Origin: Candidatus Gastranaerophilales bacterium
Lineage (GTDB): Bacteria > Cyanobacteriota > Vampirovibrionia > Gastranaerophilales > Gastranaerophilaceae
DNA: 64,000 bases
Direction: 5' to 3'
NCBI GenBank assembly: GCA_944326475.1
Contig: CALVEC010000008.1
Location: forward strand, 22,160-86,159
This document shows positions 25,333-34,345 of this stretch, in pieces. Position 1 is the stretch's first letter. Every line of letters begins with the position of its first letter. The translations under genes were made by a program, and so were the position numbers. The notes below the pieces were generated by a model. That model worked only from the letters and a program-made list of their open reading frames with translations. It did no database searches and had not been told where the DNA came from.

Positions 25333-26991
25333 ATGAAAACGATAGTTATAGGCGGGGGAGCATGCGGTGCAAGCACTGCAGCAAGATTGAGAAGACTGGA
25401 TGACGATGCGGAAATCCTTATACTGGAGAAATCAAACGAGATTTCTATAGCAAATTGCGGGCTGCCTTATTACTGCTCGGGTGTTATTGACTCGGAAGCA
25501 GCCATGCACGTATCTTCCGTGCAAAAATTTAAAAATCTTCTTAACATAGATATAAAGCTGAATGCCTGCGTAACCGATATTAACAGGGGTGAAAAGTCTG
25601 TCACGGTTAACGGCGCAGAAAAAATAAGTTACGACAAACTCGTTCTGGCGCCCGGTGCGTATCCTTTTGTTCCTGATATTGAAGGTGCGCTGAGAGACAA
25701 CATTTTCACCGTTAGAATGCTTCAAGACGCTGAAAAAATCAAGAGTTATATAAAAAATAACAATGCTAAAAATGCGGTTGTTATAGGCGGCGGATTTATC
25801 GGCGTTGAAATGGTTGAAAGCCTTGCGGAACTTAACTTAAATACAACCCTGATTGAGCAGGCTGAACATATTTTACCTCCGATTGACGCGGAAACCGCCG
25901 CTTATGCACAAAATGAGCTTAGAAAACACAAAGTAAAAATTATTTTGAAGGATGGTGTGAAGTCGTTTAATGATGACTCGGTTATCCTTGCTTCCGGTTC
26001 CAAAATTCCGTTTGATATTGCAATTTTGGCAATCGGCGTTAAGCCGGATAATTCGCTTGCAAAAAAGTGCGGGCTTGAAATCGGTTTAACTGGCGGTATT
26101 AAGGTTAACGAACATCTTCAAACTTCTGACCCTGATATATATGCAGGCGGCGACGGAGTTGAGGTTCGGAATTTTGTCACAAAAGAGCTTTGTCTTGTAC
26201 CGCTTGCCGGACCGGCAAACCGTCAGGGGCGTATTATTGCGGATAATATAAATGGGATTCCGTCTGTGTACAAGAATACACAGGGCTCTGCCGTTGTTAA
26301 AATCTTTGATTTAACGATAGCTTGTACCGGCGCAAACGAGTCACAGCTTAAAAAAGCAGGTATTGAATACTTGAAAACTTTTACAATGGGCTTTTCTCAC
26401 GCAAACTACTATCCCTGCGCAACAAGAACAATGCACAAATTGCTCTTTGATAAGTCCGGAAAGATTCTCGGAATGCAGTCTGCAGGATATGAAAACGTCG
26501 AAAAAAGGGTTGATGTTGTTGCTGCTGCAATGCGCTCAGGGCTGTCGGTCGGTGATTTGATTGACCTTGAGTTATGCTATGCACCGCCGTATTCTTCTGC
26601 AAAAGACCCTGTTAACATTCTCGGAATGCACGCTGACAATATTTTGCGCGGTTTTGTTAAACCTGCATTTTTTGAGGATTTGGAGGACAGAGAAAATATT
26701 TATATAATCGATGTACGCTCCGCCGAGGAGTTTGGTGCTGCTACTCTTGCGGGGGCAGTTAATATTCAGCCGCAGCAGCTTCGGGAAAATTACGGCGCAT
26801 TGCCTGCGGGCAAAAAAGTTATTCTGATTTGCAACACGGGTTTTCAAACTTACGTTGCTTCAAGAATCCTTCTGCAAAAGGGGTTGAAAGAGGTCTATAG
26901 TTTAACCGGCGGACAAACGCTCTATAATGAACTTCTTAAAGACAAAAATGCACAGGCTTCAGAAGTTCTGAAATCAGCTGCAGAGCTGTAG
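25333..26991 (+). CDS. CoA-disulfide reductase with C-terminal rhodanese domain
   Basis: 552 residues from an ATG with GAAAGGA upstream (a longer frame starts nine codons earlier without support). Residues 1-450 are a pyridine nucleotide-disulfide oxidoreductase: FAD motif IVIGGGACGASTAARLRR, the single redox cysteine in SIANCGLPYYCSG (expected to cycle as a mixed disulfide with CoA), and NAD(P)H motif VVIGGGFIGVEMVESL. Residues about 455-545 are a rhodanese domain with active-loop Cys in LICNTGFQTY. Homologues reduce CoA-disulfide, CoA-persulfide or polysulfide. The exact substrate is uncertain; low-molecular-weight thiol homeostasis fits the neighbouring CoA-transferase. Confidence 0.88.
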   Translation: MKTIVIGGGACGASTAARLRRLDDDAEILILEKSNEISIANCGLPYYCSGVIDSEAAMHVSSVQKFKNLLNIDIKLNACVTDINRGEKSVTVNGAEKISYDKLVLAPGAYPFVPDIEGALRDNIFTVRMLQDAEKIKSYIKNNNAKNAVVIGGGFIGVEMVESLAELNLNTTLIEQAEHILPPIDAETAAYAQNELRKHKVKIILKDGVKSFNDDSVILASGSKIPFDIAILAIGVKPDNSLAKKCGLEIGLTGGIKVNEHLQTSDPDIYAGGDGVEVRNFVTKELCLVPLAGPANRQGRIIADNINGIPSVYKNTQGSAVVKIFDLTIACTGANESQLKKAGIEYLKTFTMGFSHANYYPCATRTMHKLLFDKSGKILGMQSAGYENVEKRVDVVAAAMRSGLSVGDLIDLELCYAPPYSSAKDPVNILGMHADNILRGFVKPAFFEDLEDRENIYIIDVRSAEEFGAATLAGAVNIQPQQLRENYGALPAGKKVILICNTGFQTYVASRILLQKGLKEVYSLTGGQTLYNELLKDKNAQASEVLKSAAEL

Positions 26992-27056
26992 GATTCCGGC
27001 GTGCCGCTCCGACACATCCTATTTTGACAACTTGAACTTGTCTCCGGGGGCAAATA

Positions 27057-27220
27057 TCATGTCTGCGAAAGACCTCGCTTGCAGAAGTGGTATACTGAGT
27101 GCGGGTAGCACCGAGTCCGGCATTTTGCACTCTGCCGAAGAAACAATTAAGTATTGTTTCTGAGAACTTGTTTTATGCATAAGTTCAATAAGTTATCGGG
27201 GTCAGTTGATTATATGAAAA
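27057..27220 (+). repeat. ~210-bp interspersed repeat family B, internally deleted copy 1
   Basis: Shares CACTCTGCCGAAGAAACAAT and the end GTTATCGGGGTCAGTTGA with copies at 42509 and 49566 but lacks ~55 bp in the middle. It includes the hairpin GAAACAAT-TAAGT-ATTGTTTC. It fills most of the 323-bp gap after the CoA-disulfide reductase, which holds no gene. Confidence 0.82.
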
Positions 27221-27231
27221 ATTACACAAAG

Positions 27232-27257
27232 AAAACCCCTATTTCTGAATAGGGGTG
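27232..27257 (-). terminator. Terminator of the coiled-coil hypothetical gene
   Basis: On the minus strand CCCCTATT-CAG-AAATAGGGG is followed by TTTTCTTT, about 60 nt past the stop codon of the gene at 27316-27861. Confidence 0.75.
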
Positions 27258-27315
27258 TCACTTATTTCTCACTTTCACACTAACGAGGAATTATTATCGA
27301 GGAATTATGTATTAA

Positions 27316-27861
27316 TTATGCATATTTAGGAGCAGATGCTTCAATACCTTTTGACTCGGCTTCTTCAACATTCTTGAGTTCTGTTTCCGCCGCTTTCAAT
27401 TGTGTATCTATCTGCAATTTTTCCTGCTGAATTTCTGTTTCAAGCTTTTTAATCTTGGCTGCTTCTGCTTTTCCTGCAGCTTCAAGAGCCTGTTTCAGGA
27501 AGGAATTGAATATAAAGAACTGATTTACATACAGCGATTGAGGATTGCTCGGGTCTACCGCCATACCGTACTGACCGCCTGAGAGGACGTTCATGTTATG
27601 AATATTGTTCATATACATATTAGTTGCACTGCCTGCCTCGAACAGAGCTTTCGGAATGCTGCTGTTGAGGAAATTAAGCTGTACACCGAATATACTGGCA
27701 GGAGAGTTCATAAACTCACCGGGAGTAATAATTCCGTCAGCTATGTTACCTGCATATGCAGCCAAATCAGTCAATCTCTGTTGGATTTGAATTTGTCTGT
27801 ACTGCAGCTGGTTAATTCGCTGCGTCAGTTGAAGTTTTCGCATTGTAAATATTGCGTACAC
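27316..27861 (-). CDS. Coiled-coil hypothetical protein
   Basis: 181 residues from a GTG codon, seven bases after AGGAG. Residues 7-40 are Gln/Leu-rich and helical (QRINQLQYRQIQIQQRLTDL). The middle has hydrophobic Asn-rich segments (FMNSPASIFGVQLNFLN). Residues 125-175 form a charged coiled coil (KIKKLETEIQQEKLQIDTQL). No signal peptide or Cys. It resembles appendage or export-associated helical proteins in texture only; I do not recognise the family. It lies on the opposite strand to the CoA genes. Confidence 0.7.
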   Translation of the reverse strand: MYAIFTMRKLQLTQRINQLQYRQIQIQQRLTDLAAYAGNIADGIITPGEFMNSPASIFGVQLNFLNSSIPKALFEAGSATNMYMNNIHNMNVLSGGQYGMAVDPSNPQSLYVNQFFIFNSFLKQALEAAGKAEAAKIKKLETEIQQEKLQIDTQLKAAETELKNVEEAESKGIEASAPKYA

Positions 27862-28047
27862 TTTTAGTCTCCTACCATAACCAAACTATTTAACCTTACA
27901 TTAATATAAAAACATTTCTTCTCTAAAAATTGCCTGAAACAAATTGATTTTTATTTTTTTGCGTTAAAGCCCCCAAAGTTGCACTATAAAAGAGATACAC
28001 GGTTTTTGTGTCTTTAGTCGTATGTATAAATTATCTATATTATATAA

Positions 28048-28087
28048 AACAAATAGATAGCTTTTAGCGAAAAACTATCTATTTGTT
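28048..28087. terminator. Bidirectional terminator downstream of clpP
   Basis: AACAAATAGATAG pairs with CTATCTATTTGTT around a 14-nt loop, with an eight-T run on the plus side and TTTTA on the minus side. It lies 57 nt past the clpP stop. The remaining 27862-28144 interval shows nothing else. Confidence 0.8.
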
Positions 28088-28144
28088 TTTTTTGAAATAT
28101 AAAGAAATGTTAAGTTTATGCGCCGGTCTTTGGTTCGTTGGTGT

Positions 28145-28744
28145 TTAAACTCTTGTGATTACTTTGTCGATAAGACCGTATTCAACAGCCTGCTGTGCCG
28201 ACATATAATAGTCTCTTTCCGTATCTTCTTTAATTTTTTCAAGCGGTTGGGAACAGTTAGTCGCAAGTATTTCATTGAGCATGGATTTCATGCGCAGAAT
28301 CTCTTTTGCTTCGATTTCAATGTCTGTTGCTTGACCTCTCGCACCGCCCAGCGGCTGGTGAATCATGATTCTTGAACTCGGGAGTGAGAGTCTTTTCCCT
28401 TTTGTCCCCGAGGAAAGAAGGAAAGCTCCCATGCTTGCCGCTTCACCGAGGCATATCGTACTGACATCCGCTCTTATATGCTGCATTGTATCATAAATGG
28501 CAAGTCCTGCCGTTATTACTCCGCCGGGGCTGTTTATATACAGCATAATATCTTTCTCCGGATTCTCGGAGTCCAAAAGCAAAAGCTGGGCAATAATTAC
28601 ATTTGCCATTTCATCGTCAATTTCTTCTCCGAGAAAAATTATTCTTTCTCTTAAAAGTCTTGAAAATATATCAAAAGAACGCTCGCCTCTGGATGACTGC
28701 TCTATTACCATCGGAATGTAGCTTAAAATCTTATTCTCGTCCAT
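28145..28744 (-). CDS. clpP: ATP-dependent Clp protease proteolytic subunit
   Basis: 199 residues, standard length. ClpP forms two stacked heptameric rings that degrade substrates unfolded by ClpX, ClpA or ClpC. The catalytic triad is visible as S104 (EAASMGAF), H129 (IMIHQPLGG) and D178 (TERDYYMS). [20 protein letters not shown] is the conserved N-terminal region. No clpX or tig is adjacent. A strong promoter lies upstream. It sits inside the region bracketed by long inverted repeats. Confidence 0.96.
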   Translation of the reverse strand: MDENKILSYIPMVIEQSSRGERSFDIFSRLLRERIIFLGEEIDDEMANVIIAQLLLLDSENPEKDIMLYINSPGGVITAGLAIYDTMQHIRADVSTICLGEAASMGAFLLSSGTKGKRLSLPSSRIMIHQPLGGARGQATDIEIEAKEILRMKSMLNEILATNCSQPLEKIKEDTERDYYMSAQQAVEYGLIDKVITRV

Positions 28745-28764
28745 GTTTTCTCCTTCTCTCGTAA

Positions 28765-28793
28765 ATTATAATCAGCATGTCTCCTTTTTTCAA
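28765..28793 (-). promoter_or_regulatory. clpP promoter
   Basis: On the minus strand TTGAAA (28788-28793), exactly 17-bp spacer, TATAAT (28765-28770), about 20 nt before the ATG; GAGAAGGAG provides the ribosome-binding site. Confidence 0.75.
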
Positions 28794-28805
28794 GTCTTTT
28801 ATAAT

Positions 28806-28976
28806 GTCAACTGCTCGCGCTATTTCATAGAGCGTGTGCAAAAGAGAAGTCCGTTTGATTAAAGAAAGCCCCGGCACCCGCAACAAGCCCAAGGGGTCAC
28901 ACTTCAAAAAGGAAGAAAAGTCTTCGTGATTAAGTCAACTGCTCGCGCTATTTCATAGAGCCTGTGCAAAAGAGAA
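28806..28976. repeat. Pair of 43-bp direct repeats
   Basis: GTCAACTGCTCGCGCTATTT, then CATAGAGC, one variable base, TGTGCAAAAGAGA, occurs at 28806-28848 and again at 28934-28976, 128 bp apart, with one mismatch. The opening GTCAACTG resembles the end of repeat family B. Confidence 0.85.
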
Positions 28977-29236
28977 AAAACGGAACCAAAAAAGAGAAAA
29001 TACGCATATCAAAACAGACTCTAGGCATTTATCTTCAAAATATAATTTATAATTACTATACGGCACGGAGATACTTCGTTTCTCACTTTGCCTGCCTCTA
29101 AAAAAACGATACTTAATCGTTTTTTCAGAGTTCTTGAAAATTTTGTACGTAAATGCAAAGAGTCTGTAACCGAGGTTACGACAGGGGACACCCCCTGTAA
29201 CCCCCGTTTTGTCATGGAAAAAGCATAAAATGGTAC

Positions 29237-29387
29237 GTCATCCTGAAGCGTCAAATTGGGAGCGCAGTGATAGTCGTGTGTGTTCAGGATCTTACACACT
29301 TCGCGTTTTGCGCTAAACGCCGCGCCGGTAAGATGCTGAACATGGAAATATTGAAGCGGACACAATCGCCGGTCGCTTCAGCATGAC
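29237..29387 (-). repeat. 151-bp MITE-like element, full copy B
   Basis: Begins GTCATCCTGAAGCG and ends CGCTTCAGCATGAC: 14-bp terminal inverted repeats with one mismatch. Contains the internal palindromes TTCAGGATCTTAC / GTAAGATGCTGAA and TGAAGCG / CGCTTCA. Confidence 0.88.
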
Positions 29388-29745
29388 AGTTTGTTTCTGT
29401 TTCACGCATACAGCCACCCCGCCGACCTTTGCATAGCGAATTACAGAAAGTTAATTAAACAAAGATTAGTCTCATCTGTTTGAGCAGCCCGTAGTTATTT
29501 TCAAGGTTTTTTATATGTTTATGATTTTTCGCGCAAATATGGGCTGCGAGTTATGAGACTCGGGTGCAATTTACTTTCTGTATGAGCGGCGCAGCAGGTC
29601 GGAAGGTTTCTTAGGCTCCACCCGTTCTTTGCGTCAAAGAATGGGTGGAACATGTAACTATAATCGTATTTTTTAGCTTTTAACTTAATTCCGTATTTTG
29701 CGCTAAACGCCACGCCGGTAAGATGCTGAACATGAAAATATTGAA
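29237..29745 (-). repeat. Right arm of the ~500-bp composite inverted repeat
   Basis: Reverse-complement partner of 23260-23759. A full 151-bp element (29237-29387) is followed by a linker repeated in the left arm, the ~300-bp core, and a truncated element. The two arms differ at only scattered positions and bracket about 5.5 kb. Confidence 0.85.
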
Positions 29746-29834
29746 GCACTTCACTCTCTGTGATTTTTGTATAAAAATGTGAACTTTTTCCATTTTAAAA
29801 ACGGTTGTTGTATTATAGTAATGAATGTCAGAAA

Positions 29835-29869
29835 CGCCGGATTTTAAGAGAGGCTGAAAAGCACCGGCG
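29835..29869 (+). promoter_or_regulatory. Leader hairpin upstream of glyA
   Basis: CGCCGG (29835-29840) pairs with CCGGCG (29864-29869) in the roughly 85-nt leader. No known riboswitch class could be assigned by eye. Confidence 0.4.
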
Positions 29870-29905
29870 CGGGATTAAAACAAACACGAATAAGGGGAGA
29901 AGATT

Positions 29906-31150
29906 ATGGAACTGGATAAAATAAAAAAAGTTGACCCTGAGGTCGCAGAATATATAGAAAAAGAACTGGAAAGACAGCAGAACACAATTGAGCTTATCGC
30001 AAGCGAAAACTTTACATCAGAAGCGGTCATGGCAGCATGCGGAAGCGTTTTAACAAACAAATACGCAGAAGGAAAGCCACATAAAAGGTTTTACAACGGC
30101 TGTGACAACGTCGATGTTATCGAAGAACTTGCACAAAAACGGGCATGCGAACTTTTCAAAATGGATCACGCAAACGTCCAGCCCCACAGCGGCGCACAGG
30201 CAAACATGGCAGTGTTTATGTACGCGCTTAAACACGGAGACACGGTACTCGGAATGGATTTATCCAACGGCGGACACCTCTCACACGGTTCACCGGTTAA
30301 TTTTTCAGGTTTGTTTTATAACATAGTAAGCTACGGCGTCAATGCTGACGGATGTATTGACTATGACGAAGTTGAAAAACTCGCGCTGGAACACAAACCA
30401 AAACTGATTATTGCCGGCGCAAGCAACTATTCAAAAATTATAGACTTTAAGCGTTTCAGAGAGATAGCCGACAAAGCCGGCGCATATTTAATGGCGGATA
30501 TTGCACACATAGCGGCGCTTGTCGCAGGCGGTGTTCACCCGTCACCCGCAGGATACGCGCATTTCGTTACCACAACAACCCACAAAACCCTGCGCGGTCC
30601 GAGAGGCGGCATTATTATGTGTGACGAAGAACACGCCACCGGAATTGACAAGGCGGTATTCCCGGGAGTTCAGGGCGGACCGCTCGAACATATTATTGCA
30701 GGCAAAGCCGTTGCTCTTAAAGAAGCGCTACAGCCTGAGTTTAAGGTATATGCGGCGCAGATTATCAAAAACGCAAAAGCTCTCGCAAACTCGCTGATGG
30801 ACGAAGGCATGGACATAGTCGGCAACGGAACGGAAAACCATTTAATGACACTGGATTTGAGAAAGTTCAACAAAACAGGAAAAGACATTGCAAACGTGCT
30901 TGAAAAAGTAGGAATCACCGCGAACAAAAACACAGTGCCAAACGACCCGCAAAGTCCGTTTGTCACAAGCGGCGTAAGACTTGGTGCTGCTGCTGTAACA
31001 ACACGCGGTTTTAAAGAAGACGACATGGTTGAGGTCGGAAAAATCATTGCCTCGGCTGTCACGGCATCGGACAATGAAGTTGCACTCAAAAACCTCAAAG
31101 AACGTTCAGCAAAGCTGTGCAAAAAATATCCGTTATATCCCAACATGTAG
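29906..31150 (+). CDS. glyA: Serine hydroxymethyltransferase
   Basis: 414 residues, standard length. A PLP enzyme that converts serine and tetrahydrofolate to glycine and methylene-tetrahydrofolate. Motifs: [16 protein letters not shown] near the start, [16 protein letters not shown], and the PLP-lysine block [14 protein letters not shown] near residue 230. AAGGGGAGAAG gives the ribosome-binding site. The next gene starts 15 nt later, so glyA-tagO-leuB probably form one operon. Confidence 0.97.
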   Translation: MELDKIKKVDPEVAEYIEKELERQQNTIELIASENFTSEAVMAACGSVLTNKYAEGKPHKRFYNGCDNVDVIEELAQKRACELFKMDHANVQPHSGAQANMAVFMYALKHGDTVLGMDLSNGGHLSHGSPVNFSGLFYNIVSYGVNADGCIDYDEVEKLALEHKPKLIIAGASNYSKIIDFKRFREIADKAGAYLMADIAHIAALVAGGVHPSPAGYAHFVTTTTHKTLRGPRGGIIMCDEEHATGIDKAVFPGVQGGPLEHIIAGKAVALKEALQPEFKVYAAQIIKNAKALANSLMDEGMDIVGNGTENHLMTLDLRKFNKTGKDIANVLEKVGITANKNTVPNDPQSPFVTSGVRLGAAAVTTRGFKEDDMVEVGKIIASAVTASDNEVALKNLKERSAKLCKKYPLYPNM

Positions 31151-31165
31151 ACAAAGGAAGCGAAA

Positions 31166-32215
31166 ATGTTTGATTTTAAACTCACTGACGCACAAATAAT
31201 CGGCGCAATAATCTCTTACCTGCTCGGGGTTTTTATTGTTCCGTTCGTTATTTATTTTTCAAAGATAAACAACCTTGTTGACAAACCCAACGAGAGAAAA
31301 ATACACCACGCCCCGATTTCAAGGCTCGGAGGAATTGCAATCTGGCTCAGCGCAATGCTAACATTCCTCATGCTGGTTGTCTTAAGCTACTACCCGTACG
31401 GAAAACTACTGTCCGGCATACTTTTGGGAAGTTCGCTTATGTTTTTACTGGGGCTTGTAGACGATGTATTCGGTCTTAAGGCAAAATTCAAACTGCTTAT
31501 TCAAATTTCAATTGCCACAATTGTATTTTTGCTCGGGGTAAGTGTTACCGCTATTTACAACCCGTTTGGCGACCCGATACAGTTAAATGCAATCTCCTCG
31601 TACATAATCACCGTTCTGTGGATTGTCGGCGTCAGCAACGCTTTGAACTTTATCGACGGCGTAGACGGACTCGCAGGCTCGATTGTAACGATTAGTGCCG
31701 TAACCCTCGGGCTTATTGCAGTCACTATTGCACCGACAAACGCAATCAGCGCACTTATTGCGTTTATTCTGGCAGGCTCTATGCTCTCATTTTTGACCTA
31801 CAACTTTCATCCCGCAAAAATATTTATGGGAGATTCCGGTGCGCTTTTCTCAGGATTTTTGCTGGCAACGCTCTCTATCACAGGCGTTATGAAAACACCG
31901 GCACTTACAATGATTGTTCCCGTATTTATTCTGTCAGTGCCGATTCTGGACATAACCTTCTCGTCTTTAAGGCGGATTTTAAAAGGCAAGTCTCCCTTCA
32001 CGCCCGACGCAGAGCACATTCACCACAAACTTTTGCATGCCGGATTTTCACAAAATCAGACAGTTTTAACACTTGCAACAGTTGCGGTGGTTTCAGGCGC
32101 AATCGCGAGCTTTATCGTAAGTTCATCAGTCACAAAATACTTTATTTACGCAATTGGAATTTCTGCAATAATGCTCTTTTTGAGCTTTTTATCAAGCAGA
32201 GTGAAACGCAGCTAA
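31166..32215 (+). CDS. Undecaprenyl-phosphate GlcNAc-1-phosphate transferase (TagO/WecA family)
   Basis: 349 residues with about ten membrane helices. It transfers a sugar phosphate from a UDP-sugar to undecaprenyl phosphate on the inner face of the membrane, starting surface-glycan synthesis. The family motifs are all visible: KPNERKIHHAPISRLGG, LVDDVFGLKAKFK (Asp-Asp), NALNFIDGVDGLAGS, FMGDSGALFSGF and HIHHKLLHAGFS. The His-rich last motif points to WecA/TagO rather than MraY. The glycan made cannot be inferred. Cotranscription with glyA and leuB appears incidental. Confidence 0.93.
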   Translation: MFDFKLTDAQIIGAIISYLLGVFIVPFVIYFSKINNLVDKPNERKIHHAPISRLGGIAIWLSAMLTFLMLVVLSYYPYGKLLSGILLGSSLMFLLGLVDDVFGLKAKFKLLIQISIATIVFLLGVSVTAIYNPFGDPIQLNAISSYIITVLWIVGVSNALNFIDGVDGLAGSIVTISAVTLGLIAVTIAPTNAISALIAFILAGSMLSFLTYNFHPAKIFMGDSGALFSGFLLATLSITGVMKTPALTMIVPVFILSVPILDITFSSLRRILKGKSPFTPDAEHIHHKLLHAGFSQNQTVLTLATVAVVSGAIASFIVSSSVTKYFIYAIGISAIMLFLSFLSSRVKRS

Positions 32216-32233
32216 ACATAGAAGGAGTTTTTA

Positions 32234-33313
32234 ATGGAACATTATAAAATAGCGCTTCTGGAAGGCGATGGAATCGGACCCGAGGTAATTGCCGAGGGAG
32301 TTAAAGCACTCAATGCCGCAGGAAAAAAGTTCGGTATTGAATTTGAGTACGAAAAAGCGCTCATAGGCGGATGCGCATACGACAAAACCGGTACTCCGCT
32401 GCCCGATGAAACAGTGTCGCTTGCAAAATCCGCAGACGCTGTGTTTTTAGGCGCTGTCGGGGACTGGAAGTACGACACACTTCCGCCGGAAGTCCGTCCG
32501 GAAAAAGCACTCCTCGGAATAAGAAAGGCGCTTAACCTTTTTGCAAACCTGCGCCCCTCAATTGTTTACGAAGAACTTGTTTCGTCGTCCCCGCTAAAAC
32601 CCGAGCTGGTACGCGGTGTGGACATTATGATTATACGTGAACTCACGGGTGATGTGTATTTTGGCGAGCCTAAAGGAATAAGCACTGTTAACGGCAAAAA
32701 AACAGGATACAACAACATGGTTTACTCGGAAGATGAAGTCGAACGTATTGCGCACGTAGCATTTCAAACCGCAATGAAACGCCAAAAACGCCTCTGTTCA
32801 GTTGACAAAGCGAATGTTCTTGACGTTTCAAGGCTGTGGCGTGAAGTTATATGCGATGTTTCAAAGCAGTATCCGGAAGTCGAACTTTCTCACATGTACG
32901 TCGACAATGCAGCTATGCAGATAATTCGTGCACCCAAACAGTTTGACACAATCGTCACGGGAAACATTTTCGGAGACATACTCTCGGATGAAGCTTCAAT
33001 GCTGCCAGGGTCTTTGGGAATGCTGCCCAGTGCAAGTTTGTCCGGCACGAATACAGGCATGTATGAGCCAATCCACGGGTCTGCACCGGATTTAAAGGGC
33101 AAAGATGTTGTAAATCCCATTGCAACAATACTTTCGGCGTCAATGATGTTAAAATACAGCTTTGGCAACGATGCTGCAGCTAAGTCTATAGAAGATGCGG
33201 TAAAAGCAGTACTCAGAGCAGGATATCGTACCCCCGACATAAAAGCTGACGGCACTGCAGTTATAGGCACAAAGCAGATGGGCACGCTTATTGCAGAAGC
33301 AATTCTAGCATAA
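32234..33313 (+). CDS. leuB: 3-isopropylmalate dehydrogenase
   Basis: 359 residues, typical. Oxidatively decarboxylates 3-isopropylmalate with NAD+ in leucine synthesis. Signatures: [16 protein letters not shown] at the N-terminus, [20 protein letters not shown] (substrate loop), metal-binding [14 protein letters not shown], and [19 protein letters not shown]. leuA, leuC and leuD are not in the window. AAGGAG precedes the ATG, 18 nt after the glycosyltransferase stop. Confidence 0.96.
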   Translation: MEHYKIALLEGDGIGPEVIAEGVKALNAAGKKFGIEFEYEKALIGGCAYDKTGTPLPDETVSLAKSADAVFLGAVGDWKYDTLPPEVRPEKALLGIRKALNLFANLRPSIVYEELVSSSPLKPELVRGVDIMIIRELTGDVYFGEPKGISTVNGKKTGYNNMVYSEDEVERIAHVAFQTAMKRQKRLCSVDKANVLDVSRLWREVICDVSKQYPEVELSHMYVDNAAMQIIRAPKQFDTIVTGNIFGDILSDEASMLPGSLGMLPSASLSGTNTGMYEPIHGSAPDLKGKDVVNPIATILSASMMLKYSFGNDAAAKSIEDAVKAVLRAGYRTPDIKADGTAVIGTKQMGTLIAEAILA

Positions 33314-33330
33314 ACAAGCAGTTGACCGAA

Positions 33331-33397
33331 GGGACGCCCTTTGTAACCCCAGTTTGGTCTACGGGAAAAGCATAAAATAGTACGTCATCCTGAAGCG
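33331..33397. repeat. Repeat flank plus a solo terminal repeat of the 151-bp element
   Basis: GGGACGCC.TTTGTAACCCC and GCATAAAATAGTAC match the flank at 29181-29236. It runs directly into GTCATCCTGAAGCG (33384-33397), the terminal repeat, after which the rest of the element is absent. The following TTCTTGTTGGGC resembles the flank after the full copy at 63800-63950. Confidence 0.7.
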
Positions 33398-33481
33398 GAT
33401 TTGCCTTCTTGTTGGGCAGAAAATAAAACCTGCAATCTGCAAATCGAAAAAAATCTGCTCCCTAAAAGGCGGGGGAAATGA

Positions 33482-34252
33482 TTACAGATAATCAGGACGC
33501 GGGGTGTTCGGATGGTTTTTGAAAAACTCGTCAATTTCTTTGTCAAGTTCTTTGCGTGTCATATAGCCGCTGTCGGGGTACAATTCAGCCATGGTTTCAT
33601 AATATTCATCCATATCATCCAGTGCATACAGCTTGTCACGATCTTTCTTTGCAAGTTCTACCAGTCTCTTGGGTATTGTGTCAACGCGAAATTTTGCATA
33701 ATCTATCATTTTCTTTGCAATATCCGCGGCAACCTTGTCGTCATCACCGAGTTTTCTGACATCTTTTCTAAGATTCAAATACTCCTGAACAATTGGCAGT
33801 TCAGCGCAATAGTTCGGGCAAACATGGAATTGTACCACACTGTGCCACCACAGCGGAATTGGTTCGGGGAATGAGTTAAAGAAAGTTGTTTCAAAAACAT
33901 TTTCGGTATTGACGTGGACTTCCGCATTATACTCCATACCGTCATTGTTTTCGGCTTTTGTGATTTCATCGATTTTCGGCTTTGCAATCGCAAGCGCTTT
34001 CATTATTATATCCTTCTGGCGGCGGCTTATTTCTCCGTCTTTTCTTTTTCTGTCAAGATAAATACTGAAATCCGCATTCGGAATTCCCTCGTCAAACCAC
34101 ATCATTTCTTTATCTTTTACGCCGTCAATAAGTTTTTTAAACGACGGTTTTTGCGGCTGGCAAGGCGGGGTGCTTACGTTAGCGTTATTTAATTTATTTT
34201 GTTTTTGTGACCTGTTGTATACAGGATACGAGGAAATTTTCTGGATTCTCAT
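33482..34252 (-). CDS. Hypothetical protein with disordered N-terminus
   Basis: 256 residues. The first 40 are Asn/Gln/Pro-rich and end in KPSFKKLIDG, a Ser-Phe-Lys version of the motif shared with other hypotheticals here. The rest is charged and largely helical, with a Trp/Cys/His-containing middle (PIPLWWHSVVQFHVCPNYC). No membrane segment or signal peptide. GGGAGA precedes the ATG. Last of three same-strand genes (34909-36441, 34346-34912, this), 93 nt after the second. Not recognised. Confidence 0.72.
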   Translation of the reverse strand: MRIQKISSYPVYNRSQKQNKLNNANVSTPPCQPQKPSFKKLIDGVKDKEMMWFDEGIPNADFSIYLDRKRKDGEISRRQKDIIMKALAIAKPKIDEITKAENNDGMEYNAEVHVNTENVFETTFFNSFPEPIPLWWHSVVQFHVCPNYCAELPIVQEYLNLRKDVRKLGDDDKVAADIAKKMIDYAKFRVDTIPKRLVELAKKDRDKLYALDDMDEYYETMAELYPDSGYMTRKELDKEIDEFFKNHPNTPRPDYL

Positions 34253-34345
34253 TGTTAGATTCTCCCGGGGTTAGGTGATATGAATAAGTTTAGACTAAAA
34301 TAAAATTTTTTCTGATTATACTTTTATTCTGTTTAAATTGCAACA

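Larger units (their letters stand above)
28745..29905. repeat. 1.16-kb gene-free interval filled with repeats
   Basis: Between clpP and glyA. In order: the clpP promoter; two direct copies of a 43-bp repeat (28806, 28934); a partial copy of the 155-bp repeat (29055-29097); a segment shared with 33331-33383 (29181-29236); the right arm of the composite inverted repeat (29237-29745); and the glyA leader. The ORFs here are repeat-derived and rejected. Confidence 0.8.

Noticed and set aside
29021..29365. ORF related to one at 63704-63928
   Set aside because: Both are read through the 151-bp and 155-bp repeats; the protein similarity is a by-product of the repeats.
29820..29905. Glycine or tetrahydrofolate riboswitch before glyA
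   Set aside because: A few consensus-like bases (GCACCGG) occur, but the paired helices and tandem aptamer layout are not found; only a simple hairpin is supported.
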